64,000 bases of DNA from CAZHTF01 sp964535305 (GCA_964535305.1 CAZHTF010000004.1:43837-107836); one strand, 5' to 3'. Numbered from the stretch's first letter, positions 21,900 to 30,727 are shown. The notes: generated by a model not told the origin, from the letters alone. Numbers and translations: made by a program.

Positions 21900-23306
21900 A
21901 TGCTAGTAACTTCCGCGACGGCGGGCGGGCCGTCGACGGCGTGGGCCGGCGGGTTGCCCGCCAGCGCGCGCGCCGCATCCAGCGCGGCGCAGGCCGTATC
22001 CGCCGCAGCGCTCGCCGGGTCGCACACTTCGCTCGCAACGCCCGACTTGGCCACGAAGCGGCAACCGGCAGGCCGCATGCGCATCGGGCTGCTGGGGCTC
22101 GGAAACGTCGGGCAGGCGCTGCTGCGCCTGTGCTGCGACGCAGCCGATCCGTTGTTCTCCCCGCGACGCGCGTCGGCGGTCGTGGTTGCGGCGCTGGTTC
22201 GTACGCTCGCGGCGCCGCGCGCTTGCCGCACGGACGATTTGTGCCTGACGGACTGCGCCGAGACGTTCTTTTCGCAGCGCTTCGAGGTACTGGTCGACGT
22301 CAGCGGCGCGCTCGAGGCCGTGCTGCCGTACGTGCAGCGGGCGCTGCGGGCCGGCATCCCGGTCGTATCCGCCAACAAGGCGCTGCTGGCGGTGCACGGC
22401 CCGGCGCTGCAGGCGCTGGCCAATGCGCATTCAACCGTGCTGCGCGGCGAGGCCGCCGTCGTCGCCGGGGTGGCGTTTCTCGAGTCGTTGCGGCGTCGGC
22501 CGTTCAGCGCCGCGGTCAGCGAATGCGTCGGCGTGCTGAATGCGACCTCCAATTTCGTGCTGACGCACGTAGCCGAGTATGGCGAGAGCGTGGCGGCGGC
22601 GTTGCGGGCGGCCCGCGAGCGCGGCCTGGCCGAGCCGGATGCCAGCCGCGACATCGGCGGTGCGGACGCTGCGGACAAACTGTGCGTGCTGTGGCAGGCA
22701 CTGGGTTACAGCGTGTCGCGCGGCGCGTTGGAGACGCGCGGCATCGACGGGCTGATCCGCGACGATTTCCTGGCCGCAGCGGAGTTTGGGGCCGCGATCC
22801 GCCCGATCGCGTACGCCGCCCGCCAGGCTGACGAGCTGCAGGCCTTCGTTGGCCCGGCATTGTTGGGTGGTGCGCATCGGCTGGCGGGCTTGCGCGGCGC
22901 GGAGAACGGCGTGATCCTGCGCGGCCCGCGGCTGGGCGAGGTCTTTCACGCCGGCCTCGGCGCGGGGCCGCAGATCACCGCGGCAACGCTGCTCGACGAC
23001 GTCGTCGAGCTTTCGAGCGCAGCGGCGCCAGCGTCGGCGCCCGCTCCACTTCCGCTCAACGTACGCACGCCGGTCAGCGAGTGGTTGGTGCGGCTATCGC
23101 CGCGCGGCTGCCGGCCGCCCGCCGCGCAAATCGCCGAGTTGCTGGGCTCCTTCGGCGTTTGGCTGCGGCGCTCGTTGACGCGCTGCGGCGGCCACGACTA
23201 CGCGCTGACGCACGCGTGCAGCGCCAGCGAGCTCTCCGCGGCGCTCGCGGCCCTGCGGCAATCCAGCGCCTGCTCGACCTTTGCGATCCGCGCTTTGGAG
23301 GTATAG
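21900..23306 (+). CDS. hom: Homoserine dehydrogenase
   Basis: Reduces aspartate semialdehyde to homoserine, the branch to methionine and threonine. From residue 60 the protein reads MRIGLLGLGNVGQ, the NAD(P)-binding loop, then VSANKALL, GEAAVVAGVAFLESL, GVLNATSNFVLT, the ERGLAEPDASRDIGGADAADKLCVL active-site block with its Asp/Lys pair, and a C-terminal ACT-like segment (SEWLVRLSPRG...). The first 59 residues are Ala/Ser-rich and not conserved. The ATG at 21900 has AAGGA about 9 nt upstream and is used here, but the ATG at 22077 gives a product of normal form. It is the first enzyme gene after the SAM riboswitch; the next gene starts 4 nt after its stop. Confidence 0.9.
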   Translation: MLVTSATAGGPSTAWAGGLPASARAASSAAQAVSAAALAGSHTSLATPDLATKRQPAGRMRIGLLGLGNVGQALLRLCCDAADPLFSPRRASAVVVAALVRTLAAPRACRTDDLCLTDCAETFFSQRFEVLVDVSGALEAVLPYVQRALRAGIPVVSANKALLAVHGPALQALANAHSTVLRGEAAVVAGVAFLESLRRRPFSAAVSECVGVLNATSNFVLTHVAEYGESVAAALRAARERGLAEPDASRDIGGADAADKLCVLWQALGYSVSRGALETRGIDGLIRDDFLAAAEFGAAIRPIAYAARQADELQAFVGPALLGGAHRLAGLRGAENGVILRGPRLGEVFHAGLGAGPQITAATLLDDVVELSSAAAPASAPAPLPLNVRTPVSEWLVRLSPRGCRPPAAQIAELLGSFGVWLRRSLTRCGGHDYALTHACSASELSAALAALRQSSACSTFAIRALEV

Positions 23307-23310
23307 CGAC

Positions 23311-24156
23311 ATGTGTCTTGCCAAAGCCAATGAATCCCAGCAGGTCGCGGTGCTCAAGGTCGGCGGCTCGCTGCTGCGCGACGTGCGCAGCTTCACGCGC
23401 GTCGCCGAGGCGCTCGCGCAGCGGCTGACTGCCAGGCCGCGCGAGCGGCTGGTGGTCGTAGTGTCCGCGCAACGGGGGCTCACGGATGCGCTGGGCGCGC
23501 TGGCGCAGCGCGTCTGCCCGGCCGCCGAGCGGGCCAGCCTTGATCTTTTGTGGTCGACCGGCGAGCTGCGTTCGGTGGCGCTGCTGACACTGGCGCTGCA
23601 CCAGATCGGCCTCTCGGCCCGCGGGCTGAATGTGCATGAATGCGGCATCCGCCGGCTGCCCAGTGCGGATGACAGTCCGCAGGCGCTGGTGAACCCGCTC
23701 GCGATTCAACGCGCGCTGCGGGCGGTGCGGGTCGTGGTCGTGCCGGGATTCCTGGCGCGCGGCCCGGGCGACTGCACCGTCACGCTCGGACGCAACGGCT
23801 CAGACCTCTCCGCCGTGCTGCTGGCCTCGGCGCTGGGTGCGCCCGAGTGCGAGCTGCTCAAGGACTTCGGCGGGTATCGCACGGCCGACCCGCGCACCAA
23901 TCCGCGGGCACAGCCGCTGGCGCACCTGTGCTATGCCGACGCGCTCGCGCGTGCGCAGCAGGGCTGCGGGGTGGTGCAGCTCGAGGCGCTACGCGTCGCG
24001 GAAGCGCGCGGCGTGGCGCTGCTGGTTCGCGGCCTCGCGCCCGAGCATCCGCAGACGCGCGTCGGCCATCCGCCGCGGATCGCGAGCCGCGAAGAACCCG
24101 TTGAGCAGCTCGTCGCGCACGCGTTGGCACCGCAGCATGGACCAGCCACGGTGTAG
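23311..24156 (+). CDS. Aspartokinase-like amino acid kinase without ACT domains
   Basis: A 281-residue amino-acid-kinase fold protein. It has VLKVGGSLLRDVRSF (phosphate-binding Lys and GGS), VVVVSAQRGLTD, ALNVHECGI-like substrate region, VVVPGFLARGPGDCTVTLGRNGSDLSAVLLA, which is the aspartokinase signature, and LLKDFGGYRTADPRTNP. Aspartokinase phosphorylates aspartate at the head of the lysine/threonine/methionine pathway. Typical enzymes have about 400-450 residues because two ACT domains bind lysine or threonine; this one ends after the catalytic domain. GGAGGT stands 8 nt before the ATG. Placement between hom and metB under the riboswitch supports the function. A related kinase with another acid substrate is the main alternative. 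Confidence 0.78.
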   Translation: MCLAKANESQQVAVLKVGGSLLRDVRSFTRVAEALAQRLTARPRERLVVVVSAQRGLTDALGALAQRVCPAAERASLDLLWSTGELRSVALLTLALHQIGLSARGLNVHECGIRRLPSADDSPQALVNPLAIQRALRAVRVVVVPGFLARGPGDCTVTLGRNGSDLSAVLLASALGAPECELLKDFGGYRTADPRTNPRAQPLAHLCYADALARAQQGCGVVQLEALRVAEARGVALLVRGLAPEHPQTRVGHPPRIASREEPVEQLVAHALAPQHGPATV

Positions 24157-24255
24157 CGCCAGAAGCCGACTCTCGAACGCAAGCATGAAGATTGGACAAG
24201 CGCGCCAGTTCGGCGACGCGACACCCTGATTCGAATCGAAAGGCAAGTCGCTCTC

Positions 24256-25491
24256 ATGAAATTCGCAACCAAGGCCATTCACGCGGCGCAACCTTCCGAA
24301 CCCGGCACGGGTGCGGTGGTCGCGCCCATTTTTCAGACATCCACGTTCGAGCAGGAAGCGCCGGGCGTGCACCAGGGTTTCGACTATTCACGTACAAGCA
24401 ACCCGACGCGCCAGCGGCTCGAGCAGACGCTGGCGGCGCTCGAAGGCGTCTCGCACGCGGCGGCGTTCGCCTCCGGTCTCGCGGCGGAAAACGCAATCCT
24501 GCAGGCGCTGCTGCGCCCGGGCGACGAAGTGATCATCCCGGTCGACGTGTACGGCGGGACGTATCGCCTTCTGCATCGCGTGTATGCACATTTTGGCGTG
24601 ACCGCGGTGCCGGTGGATTTGGGTGATCTGGCCGCGCTTTCGGCGGCGCTGACGCCGCGCACGCGGCTGATCTGGATCGAGTCGCCGACCAATCCGCGTC
24701 TGCTGGTGTGTGACATTGCGGCGATCTGCGCGTTTGCGCGGTCGCGCGGGTTGCTGAGCGTGGTGGACAACACGTTTGCGACGCCGGTCTCGCAGCAGCC
24801 CTTCGAGCTGGGTGCGGACATTGTGATTCACAGCGTCACCAAGTATCTGGCGGGTCACTCGGATGTGATTCAGGGCGTGGTGTTGGCTCGCGATGCGGCT
24901 GTTTTTGAGCCGATCAAGTTTGTTCAGAACGCGGGCGGCGCGGTCCCGGCGCCGTTCGACTGCTGGCTGACGCTGCGCGGCTTGAAGACGCTCGAGCTGC
25001 GCGTCCGCCGGCACGAGCAGAACGCCGCCGCGATCGCGCAGGCGGCGCAGCGGCACCCGGCGGTGAAGCGCGTGCACTACCCGGGCCTGCCGCAGCACCC
25101 CGGTCACGAGATCGCACGCCGCCAGATGTCGGGCTTTGGCGGGGTGGTCTCGCTTGAACTGAACGCGGACGCCGCGCAGGTTCGCCGCTTCGTCTCGCAG
25201 CGGCAATACTTCGTGCTGGCCGAATCGCTGGGCGGGGTGAAGTCGCTCATCTGTCACCCGGCGGCGATGACGCACGCATCCATCCCGTCGGACGCCCGCC
25301 GCGCGCTGGGCCTTTCGGATTCGCTGGTGCGGCTCTCGCCCGGCATCGAAGATGGCAGCGATCTGGTCGCGGATGTGCTCGAAGGCTTGGATGCGCTGGC
25401 GATTGCAGCTTGCCCAGCCTCGACCACCGGCCGCGGCGCGCTTGGTGTGGTGGATGCCGGCGCCGCAGCGCCCAACCTCGCGCGGCATTAA
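24256..25491 (+). CDS. metB: Cystathionine gamma-synthase-type PLP enzyme
   Basis: A 411-residue Cys/Met-metabolism PLP enzyme, the group that joins an activated homoserine with cysteine (or sulfide). Motifs: FATKAIHAAQPSEPGTGAVV, the DYSRTSNPTR phosphate-binding block (Tyr44, Arg46), ASGLAAENA, VVDNTFATP, and SVTKYLAGHSD with the cofactor Lys196. C-terminal LAESLGGVKSLICHPAAMTH is also typical. Cystathionine gamma-synthase is preferred over gamma-lyase from the methionine-operon setting, but lyase or O-acylhomoserine sulfhydrylase activity cannot be excluded. It is 99 nt after the kinase gene. No homoserine acyltransferase is in the window. Confidence 0.88.
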   Translation: MKFATKAIHAAQPSEPGTGAVVAPIFQTSTFEQEAPGVHQGFDYSRTSNPTRQRLEQTLAALEGVSHAAAFASGLAAENAILQALLRPGDEVIIPVDVYGGTYRLLHRVYAHFGVTAVPVDLGDLAALSAALTPRTRLIWIESPTNPRLLVCDIAAICAFARSRGLLSVVDNTFATPVSQQPFELGADIVIHSVTKYLAGHSDVIQGVVLARDAAVFEPIKFVQNAGGAVPAPFDCWLTLRGLKTLELRVRRHEQNAAAIAQAAQRHPAVKRVHYPGLPQHPGHEIARRQMSGFGGVVSLELNADAAQVRRFVSQRQYFVLAESLGGVKSLICHPAAMTHASIPSDARRALGLSDSLVRLSPGIEDGSDLVADVLEGLDALAIAACPASTTGRGALGVVDAGAAAPNLARH

Positions 25492-25561
25492 GCCGTACGG
25501 GATCGCCGAGACGGGCCGTGTTGTGCGGCGCGCGGTACAATGCGGCTGAAGGAGATCAGGT

Positions 25562-26708
25562 TTGCCATTCGACGATCCGGCCGCGGCGCTTTCCGCATTG
25601 ACGCATCGTATTCACGCGATTCGGGACTCTCTTTGACTTGCCGGCAAAGTCGCGCGCCCTGCAGGAGTTGGAGCAGCGCATGGCGGCCCCGGGCTTCTGG
25701 GACAACCAGGAAGTTGCGCAGAAGATCGTCGCCGAGATGAAGGCCCTGCGTGGGCAGGTTGAGCCGTTGCAGGATCTGCTGCGCCGCGCCGAGGATGCCA
25801 GCGTGCTGCTGGAGCTGGTCAACGAGTCCGCCGACCCGACCGCGGGCGACGAGGTGCAGAGCGAGCTGGCGGCACTTTCGAGCAAGACCGACCAGGTCGA
25901 GCTGCTGACGCTGCTGAGCGGCAAGAATGACGCCCGCAATTGCTTCCTGAGCTTGCAGGCCGGGGCCGGGGGTGTCGATTCGTGCGATTTCGCGCAGATG
26001 CTGCTGCGGATGTACATCATGTACCTCGAACGCGCCGGCTTCAGCGTCGCCGAAGTTGACCGGCGCGACGGTGAAGAGGCGGGCATCCAGTCCACAACGC
26101 TGCGCGTCGAGGGTCCGTATGCCTATGGGTACTTGTCGTGCGAGGCCGGCGTGCACCGCCTGGTGCGCATCAGTCCGTTTAACGCCCAGGGCAAGCGGCA
26201 GACGTCATTCGTCGGCGTCGATGTCTTGCCCGAATTCGACGAATCCAACATCGAGATCAACCCGGCCGACCTGGAGATCGTGTTCTTCCGCCGCTCGTCC
26301 GGCGCCGGCGGGCAGAATGTCAACAAGGTCTCGACCGCGGTGCGCGTCCGCCATCTGCCCAGCGGGTTGATCGTCGAGTGCGTCAACGAGCGTAGCCAGC
26401 AGCAGAACAAGCGCATGGCGCTGAGTATCTTGCAGTCCAAGCTCGAGCAGATGGAGCAGGCCAAGCGCGACGCCGAGTTGGCCAAGCTTTACAGCGAAAA
26501 AGGCGACATCGCCTGGGGCAGCCAGATCCGCAGTTATGTGCTGCACGGCTCGACGATCCATGTCAAAGACCACCGCACCAACTTCGCCATCGGCGACACG
26601 CAGCGCGTGCTCGACGGCGATCTGCAACCCTTCATCGATGCGCGGCTGCGGCAGCGGCTGAAGCGCGGCGAAGTACAGCCGGCCAGCGCCGCTGCGGACG
26701 ACGAATAG
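25562..26708 (+). CDS. prfB: Peptide chain release factor 2 (programmed +1 frameshift)
   Basis: RF2 reads UGA and UAA stop codons and releases the peptide. The gene is in two frames. It starts at TTG 25562 (AAGGAG 7 nt upstream), runs 24 codons to CTT TGA (25631-25636), and continues in the +1 frame from GAC at 25635; the joined protein is 381 residues. A frameshift at an in-frame UGA lets RF2 regulate its own synthesis. The anticodon-like tripeptide SPF (204-206) and the catalytic GGQ (249-251, in SGAGGQNVNKVSTAVR) identify RF2. The C-terminal tail after LKRGEVQPA is slightly longer than usual. A TACAAT box lies at 25536-25541. Confidence 0.96.
25624..25637 (+). promoter_or_regulatory. prfB programmed +1 frameshift site
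   Basis: CTT TGA C at 25631-25637 is the canonical slippery codon and UGA stop of bacterial prfB. GGGA at 25623-25626 stands a few nt upstream, where the internal Shine-Dalgarno-like stimulator normally is; it is weaker than the E. coli AGGGGG. Confidence 0.93.
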
Positions 26709-26847
26709 AGTTGGCCCGGCGCAGTGCGCGGTCGGCCGCGATCGCGAGTCCGGTTGGGGTCCGGGCGAGAAGAAACTGCGGCGGGCGAACGATCTCCCGC
26801 AAAGGCGCGGCAGCGACTTGCGCCCCAGTTCGCTCCAAAATTCGCCA

Positions 26848-26920
26848 TGGGCCAGACGGGATTTGAACCCGTACTGAAGGGTTTTTAAAACCCTTGCCTC
26901 TGCCGTTGGGCTACTGGCCC
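26848..26920 (-). tRNA. tRNA with UAA anticodon and class I (short variable loop) shape; isotype uncertain
   Basis: The 73-nt sequence folds completely. The acceptor stem is GGGCCAG with CTGGCCC, discriminator A73. The D arm has GCC/GGC plus a C13-A22 mismatch, loop with GG. The anticodon stem is AGGGT with ACCCT, loop TTTAAAA. The variable loop has 5 nt (TCAGT), and the T arm is ACGGG with CCCGT around TTCAAAT. Positions 34-36 are TAA, which would read the leucine codon UUA. But bacterial tRNA-Leu is class II with a long variable arm, and this one has none. It could be a divergent tRNA of another isotype, a leucine tRNA of unusual form, or an inactive copy. No CCA is encoded. Confidence 0.8.
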
Positions 26921-27022
26921 AAGAACCCGCGGCCGCTCGCGCCGCCGCTTGCGCTGGCATTCTGGCCACCGCTCACGCGGCCATGGCGCGACTGGCTCGT
27001 TCGCCACCGTCCTTGGGGCGCG

Positions 27023-28132
27023 CTAGCCTGGCGCGCCGACCGCCCGGTCCGCGCTCGTACCCGGGGCAGCGCCCGGCCCCGCGCCCATTGCGATCGCGCT
27101 GGCGTGAACCACCTGCGGCGGTTCGAGCGCCTGCAGTTCGTGTGGCGTCTTGAGCGTCGTCCGCAGATAGCCCAGGCCGATCCAGGCGCCCGTCAACGGA
27201 TGCAGCACCCATGACGTGACGCGCCCGACCTCCTGGCCGTTGAAACGCAGCGGAGTCGGCAGCGGGCCCAGATCGGCGGCGCCCTGCAGTCGCACCAGCC
27301 GCTTGGCGAGTGAACCGTGCGACCGCATGCGCTCGATGATTTCCTGCCCCAGGTAGCAGCCCTTCTTGTAGCTGATGCCGCGCTCGATCTGCCCGGTCTC
27401 AGGCGGGATGGTCTTGTCGTCGATGTCGCGGCCCAGCCAGGGAATTCCCGCCTCAACACGCAGCACGTCGAGCGTCGCATCGCCGATCGGGCGCACGCCG
27501 GCGTCGCGCAGCAGGCGCTCGAGATATGGCGGGGCGTGTTCGCGCGGCGCGATCAGCTCGAACCCGAGCAGCCCGGCGAAGTCGTGGCGGATGAGCCGCG
27601 CCGACGCTTCGAGTGGCATGCTGGCCAGCGGCGACAGCTCCGCCGCGCCGCGAATGCCGAGCCGCAGCAGGACGTCGGGCGAGTGCGGGCCGCAGATGCC
27701 GATCCGTGTGTACGATTCGGTGACGGCTTCGATGCTGGCGTCTTCGCTGATAAGGAATTTTTCCAGGTGCTGCTGCGCGCGTTGCACGAATGCGTTGGAA
27801 ATGTCCAGCCAGAGCGCGTCGTCATGCGCCAGCACGTTCAGATCGAATTGCACCCGGCCGCGCACGTCGATCGCAAACGCGTACGCGCCGTGATCGTCGG
27901 CCAGCTGCTTGATGTCCTGCGTCAGCAGGTTGTGCAGCCAGGTGCGCCGGTCTTTTCCGCGGACGCGAAGAAGGCCGCGATCGCGCCGGTCGAGCAACCC
28001 GCAGGCGTTGCGGGCGTGTTGGTATTCATCGGGCGCCCGGCCGAAGAGCGCCGGCAGGCTTACGCCGTCGCGCTCGCGCCAGCCGCAGGGGATCAAGCCG
28101 GCGAACGCGTTGATCGCATGCGGGTCGTTCAT
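27023..28132 (-). CDS. ygfZ: YgfZ/GcvT-like folate-binding protein
   Basis: YgfZ is a folate-dependent helper of Fe-S cluster assembly or repair, distantly related to the glycine-cleavage T protein. The 369-residue protein has the GcvT-fold N-terminal part (LLDRRDRGLLRVRGKDRRTWLHNLLTQDI), a folate-site region around residues 90-190, and the signature KKGCYLGQEIIERM with the conserved Cys259 that separates YgfZ from aminomethyltransferases. The C-terminal 30 residues are Ala/Gly/Pro-rich and poorly conserved. It is divergent from cinA, with 87 nt between the starts. A weak AGAGG lies upstream of its ATG. Confidence 0.88.
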   Translation of the reverse strand: MNDPHAINAFAGLIPCGWRERDGVSLPALFGRAPDEYQHARNACGLLDRRDRGLLRVRGKDRRTWLHNLLTQDIKQLADDHGAYAFAIDVRGRVQFDLNVLAHDDALWLDISNAFVQRAQQHLEKFLISEDASIEAVTESYTRIGICGPHSPDVLLRLGIRGAAELSPLASMPLEASARLIRHDFAGLLGFELIAPREHAPPYLERLLRDAGVRPIGDATLDVLRVEAGIPWLGRDIDDKTIPPETGQIERGISYKKGCYLGQEIIERMRSHGSLAKRLVRLQGAADLGPLPTPLRFNGQEVGRVTSWVLHPLTGAWIGLGYLRTTLKTPHELQALEPPQVVHASAIAMGAGPGAAPGTSADRAVGAPG

Positions 28133-28219
28133 GGTGAGCCTCTATGCGGAGTGCGGCGGGCGCGGCTCCGCGTACAATGAGCCTATTCGACACGCGGCGT
28201 AGCGGCAAACAGGCGACGA

Positions 28220-29467
28220 ATGGAGCACGCCTACATCCTCTCGATCGGGACTGAGCTGGCCCTGGGCCAGGCGGTCGACACCAACTCGGCTTGGATCGCG
28301 CGCGCCCTGGCTGCCCTGGGAATACGCAGCCTGCGGCATGAAACTGTCGCCGACGAGCTGCCCGATATCCGCGCTGCGCTGCACCGAGCTGCCCGCGCCG
28401 CAAAGCTGGTCCTGGTGACCGGCGGTCTCGGCCCGACGCAGGATGATCTGACGCGGCAGGCGCTGGCCGACGCGCTAGGCGTTCCGCTCGAGCCGCACGC
28501 CGAGAGCCTGGCGCAGATTCGCGCGTTCTTCGAGCGGCGCAAGCGCGTCATGCCAGAGGTCAACCAGGTGCAGGCGCTCTGCCCGCGCGGGGCACGGCCG
28601 CTGAGCAACCCCAGCGGCACTGCCCCCGGAATACACGCGCAGCTCGAAGGCGCAGATTGCTATCTACTGCCCGGCGTGCCGTCCGAGATGAAGACAATGT
28701 TTCAGGAGCATGTCTTGCCGGAGCTGCGGCGGCAGGCGCGCGGCGCGGTGCTCGTGTCGCGGCGGCTGCAGTGCTACGGCGCGGGCGAGTCGGAGATCGG
28801 GGAGCGCATCGCGGATTTGATGCAGCGCGGCCGGAATCCGGAGGTGGGAACCACCGCCGAGCTGGGTGTGATCGGCATTCGGATCAACGCCCGGGCGTCC
28901 TCCGCCGAAGCCGCCGAGCAGTTGCTGGATCAGCAGGAGGGCATCCTGCGTGAGCGGCTGGGCGAGCTGGTGTTTGGCAGCGGCGAGGAGACCCTGGCCG
29001 CGGCGGTCGGCCGATTGCTGCAGGCCCGTGGTCAGACCTTGGCGACGGCGGAGTCCTGCACCGGCGGCCTGCTCGCCGCGCAGCTCACCGACGTCCCCGG
29101 CTCCAGCGCGTACTTCCGCGGAGGACTCATCACCTATTCAAACGAACTGAAGACCGGGCTGCTTGGCGTAGCCGCGGCGCAGCTTGCCGAGCACGGCGCG
29201 GTCAGCGGGCCGGTCGCGCACGACATGGCCGTCGCGGCCCGGCTGCGCTGTGGCGTGGATTATGCGCTGGGGCTGACCGGCATCGCCGGGCCGACCGGGG
29301 GGACGGATGAGAAGCCGATTGGCCTGGTTTATCTCGCACTGGCTGGCCCCGCGGGCGTACAAACGCGTGAGCTGCGGCTGGGTAGCGACGCGTCGCGCTA
29401 CAGCATCCGCATGCGCGCCTGCGGCGCCGCGCTCAACCTGCTGCGGCTGCATCTGTTGTGCAGCTGA
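28220..29467 (+). CDS. cinA: CinA family protein (NMN amidohydrolase / ADP-ribose pyrophosphatase)
   Basis: CinA, first named as a competence-inducible protein, recycles NMN to nicotinate mononucleotide in pyridine nucleotide salvage. The 415-residue protein has both normal parts: an N-terminal MoCF-like COG1058 domain (ILSIGTELALGQAVDTNSAWIA, LVTGGLGPTQDDLTRQALA, LPGVPSEMKTMF; about 1-170) and a C-terminal CinA deamidase domain (TLATAESCTGGLLAAQLTDVPGSSAYFRGGLITYSNELK, LTGIAGPTGGTDEKPIGLVYLAL; about 255-415) with the Ser-Cys-Thr-Gly active loop. A TACAAT box lies 41 nt before the ATG. comEC is 16 kb away, so no operon link. Confidence 0.94.
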   Translation: MEHAYILSIGTELALGQAVDTNSAWIARALAALGIRSLRHETVADELPDIRAALHRAARAAKLVLVTGGLGPTQDDLTRQALADALGVPLEPHAESLAQIRAFFERRKRVMPEVNQVQALCPRGARPLSNPSGTAPGIHAQLEGADCYLLPGVPSEMKTMFQEHVLPELRRQARGAVLVSRRLQCYGAGESEIGERIADLMQRGRNPEVGTTAELGVIGIRINARASSAEAAEQLLDQQEGILRERLGELVFGSGEETLAAAVGRLLQARGQTLATAESCTGGLLAAQLTDVPGSSAYFRGGLITYSNELKTGLLGVAAAQLAEHGAVSGPVAHDMAVAARLRCGVDYALGLTGIAGPTGGTDEKPIGLVYLALAGPAGVQTRELRLGSDASRYSIRMRACGAALNLLRLHLLCS

Positions 29468-29605
29468 GCCGCGCCGGCCCCGGCCGACGCTCCGGACCGG
29501 CGGCGCAGGCGGCCGATAGCTACTGGATTGTGCGGCGCGCCCGGAGTGACCACGGCCCCGCCCGCGGGTAGATTTCGCGTCCGACATATGCCGCAGGAGA
29601 TGGGT

Positions 29606-30727
29606 GTGAACGCTCGATTGGCCGCCTCTATCTTGACCGCGATGCTGAGCGCGATCCTGGCCCCGCTCGGGCCGGCGTCGGCCCAGGCGCCAACCGCGCC
29701 CGACAAGCCCGCCACCGCCCCCAGCGAAGCCATGCCCGCGGTGCTCGACCTGACCACTGAGCAGATCCTCTCGCGTGCCGAGCAGCACCGCGCACGCAAG
29801 GAGTTTCAGGAAGCCCAGAACACGCTCGACGTCGCGCTGAAGCGTGGCGATCGAACCGTCGAGGTGCTGATCCTCTCGGCCCAGATCGCCGAGGATCGCG
29901 AAGACCTGCAATCCGCCCGCAATTGGTATCTCGAAGCCCGCCGGCTAGCCGGTGAAGACTTCCGCGCCAACATCGGCTTGGGTCGCATCAACTCGCGCGT
30001 CAGCTACTGGCGGCAAGCGACCACCTATCTCGAAGCTGCCGAGCGCGTCGCGCCGCCCGACAAGGTCGCCGAAGTGCAGGCCCTGCTGGCCAAGGCCTAC
30101 AACGGACTGCGGCAGATGGACAAGGCCATCACGGCGGCGGAGAAGGCCATCACGGCCGACAGCAGCAACGTCAACGCCCGCACCACCATGATCGGCCTGC
30201 GCCTGACGCGCGGCGAGTTCGACAAGGCCCTGGCCGACGTCGGCCCGCTGATTCAGCTCTGCCAGCGACAGGTCGAGGACAATCGCGGCGACGAGAAAAA
30301 GCTGCGGCAACTGGCCGAGGCGTACGATACGCGCCTGGCCGTGTTGCGCGAATATCACAACGCGCAGTACGAGCGCGGCATCGACGGTCGTCTGAGCGAC
30401 AAGATCACGCCCGGGCAGGAGCGGAAGGTCGCCAGCCTGCAGCGGCAGATTGTCGAGACGCGCGTCTACCAGGCCGAGCTTTCGCTGATCTTGACCTACT
30501 TTGAGATTATCCCGATCGCGGAGAAGTCGGTCGAAAACGACGCGACCGATTTGGCTAACCTGACGCAATTGGCGCTGCTCTATCGCAACACCTCGCAGGA
30601 TCAGCGCGCCGCCGAGCTGCTGCAGAAGATCCTCGACCTGGATCCGCAGAATCGCGCCGCCCGCGCCGAGCTGGATGCGCTGCGCTCGCTGGCGGCGCCC
30701 AGCACGGCGCCGGCCCGCTCGGAATAG
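29606..30727 (+). CDS. Exported TPR-repeat protein, function unknown
   Basis: A 373-residue protein with a signal peptide (about residues 1-30, ending SAQA) and tetratricopeptide helices through most of the mature part: AEQHRARKEFQEAQNTLDVALKRG, AQIAEDREDLQSARNWYLEARRLAG, ATTYLEAAERVAP, LAKAYNGLRQMDKAITAAEKAI, and near the end LALLYRNTSQDQRAAELLQKILDLDP. TPRs scaffold protein contacts; the partner is unknown. The GTG at 29606 is chosen because AGGAG is 6 nt upstream; ATGs at 29588 and 29600 are also in frame. It precedes moxR by 76 nt on the same strand, as in some MoxR/vWA/TPR clusters. Confidence 0.7.
   Translation: MNARLAASILTAMLSAILAPLGPASAQAPTAPDKPATAPSEAMPAVLDLTTEQILSRAEQHRARKEFQEAQNTLDVALKRGDRTVEVLILSAQIAEDREDLQSARNWYLEARRLAGEDFRANIGLGRINSRVSYWRQATTYLEAAERVAPPDKVAEVQALLAKAYNGLRQMDKAITAAEKAITADSSNVNARTTMIGLRLTRGEFDKALADVGPLIQLCQRQVEDNRGDEKKLRQLAEAYDTRLAVLREYHNAQYERGIDGRLSDKITPGQERKVASLQRQIVETRVYQAELSLILTYFEIIPIAEKSVENDATDLANLTQLALLYRNTSQDQRAAELLQKILDLDPQNRAARAELDALRSLAAPSTAPARSE

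Noticed and set aside
25512..25541. A full sigma70 promoter for prfB.
   Set aside because: TACAAT is a good -10 but there is no -35-like hexamer at 16-18 nt, so only the box is mentioned.
26848..26920. tRNA read as an ochre suppressor.
   Set aside because: The anticodon is 5'-TAA-3', which reads UUA; a suppressor for UAA would need TTA.
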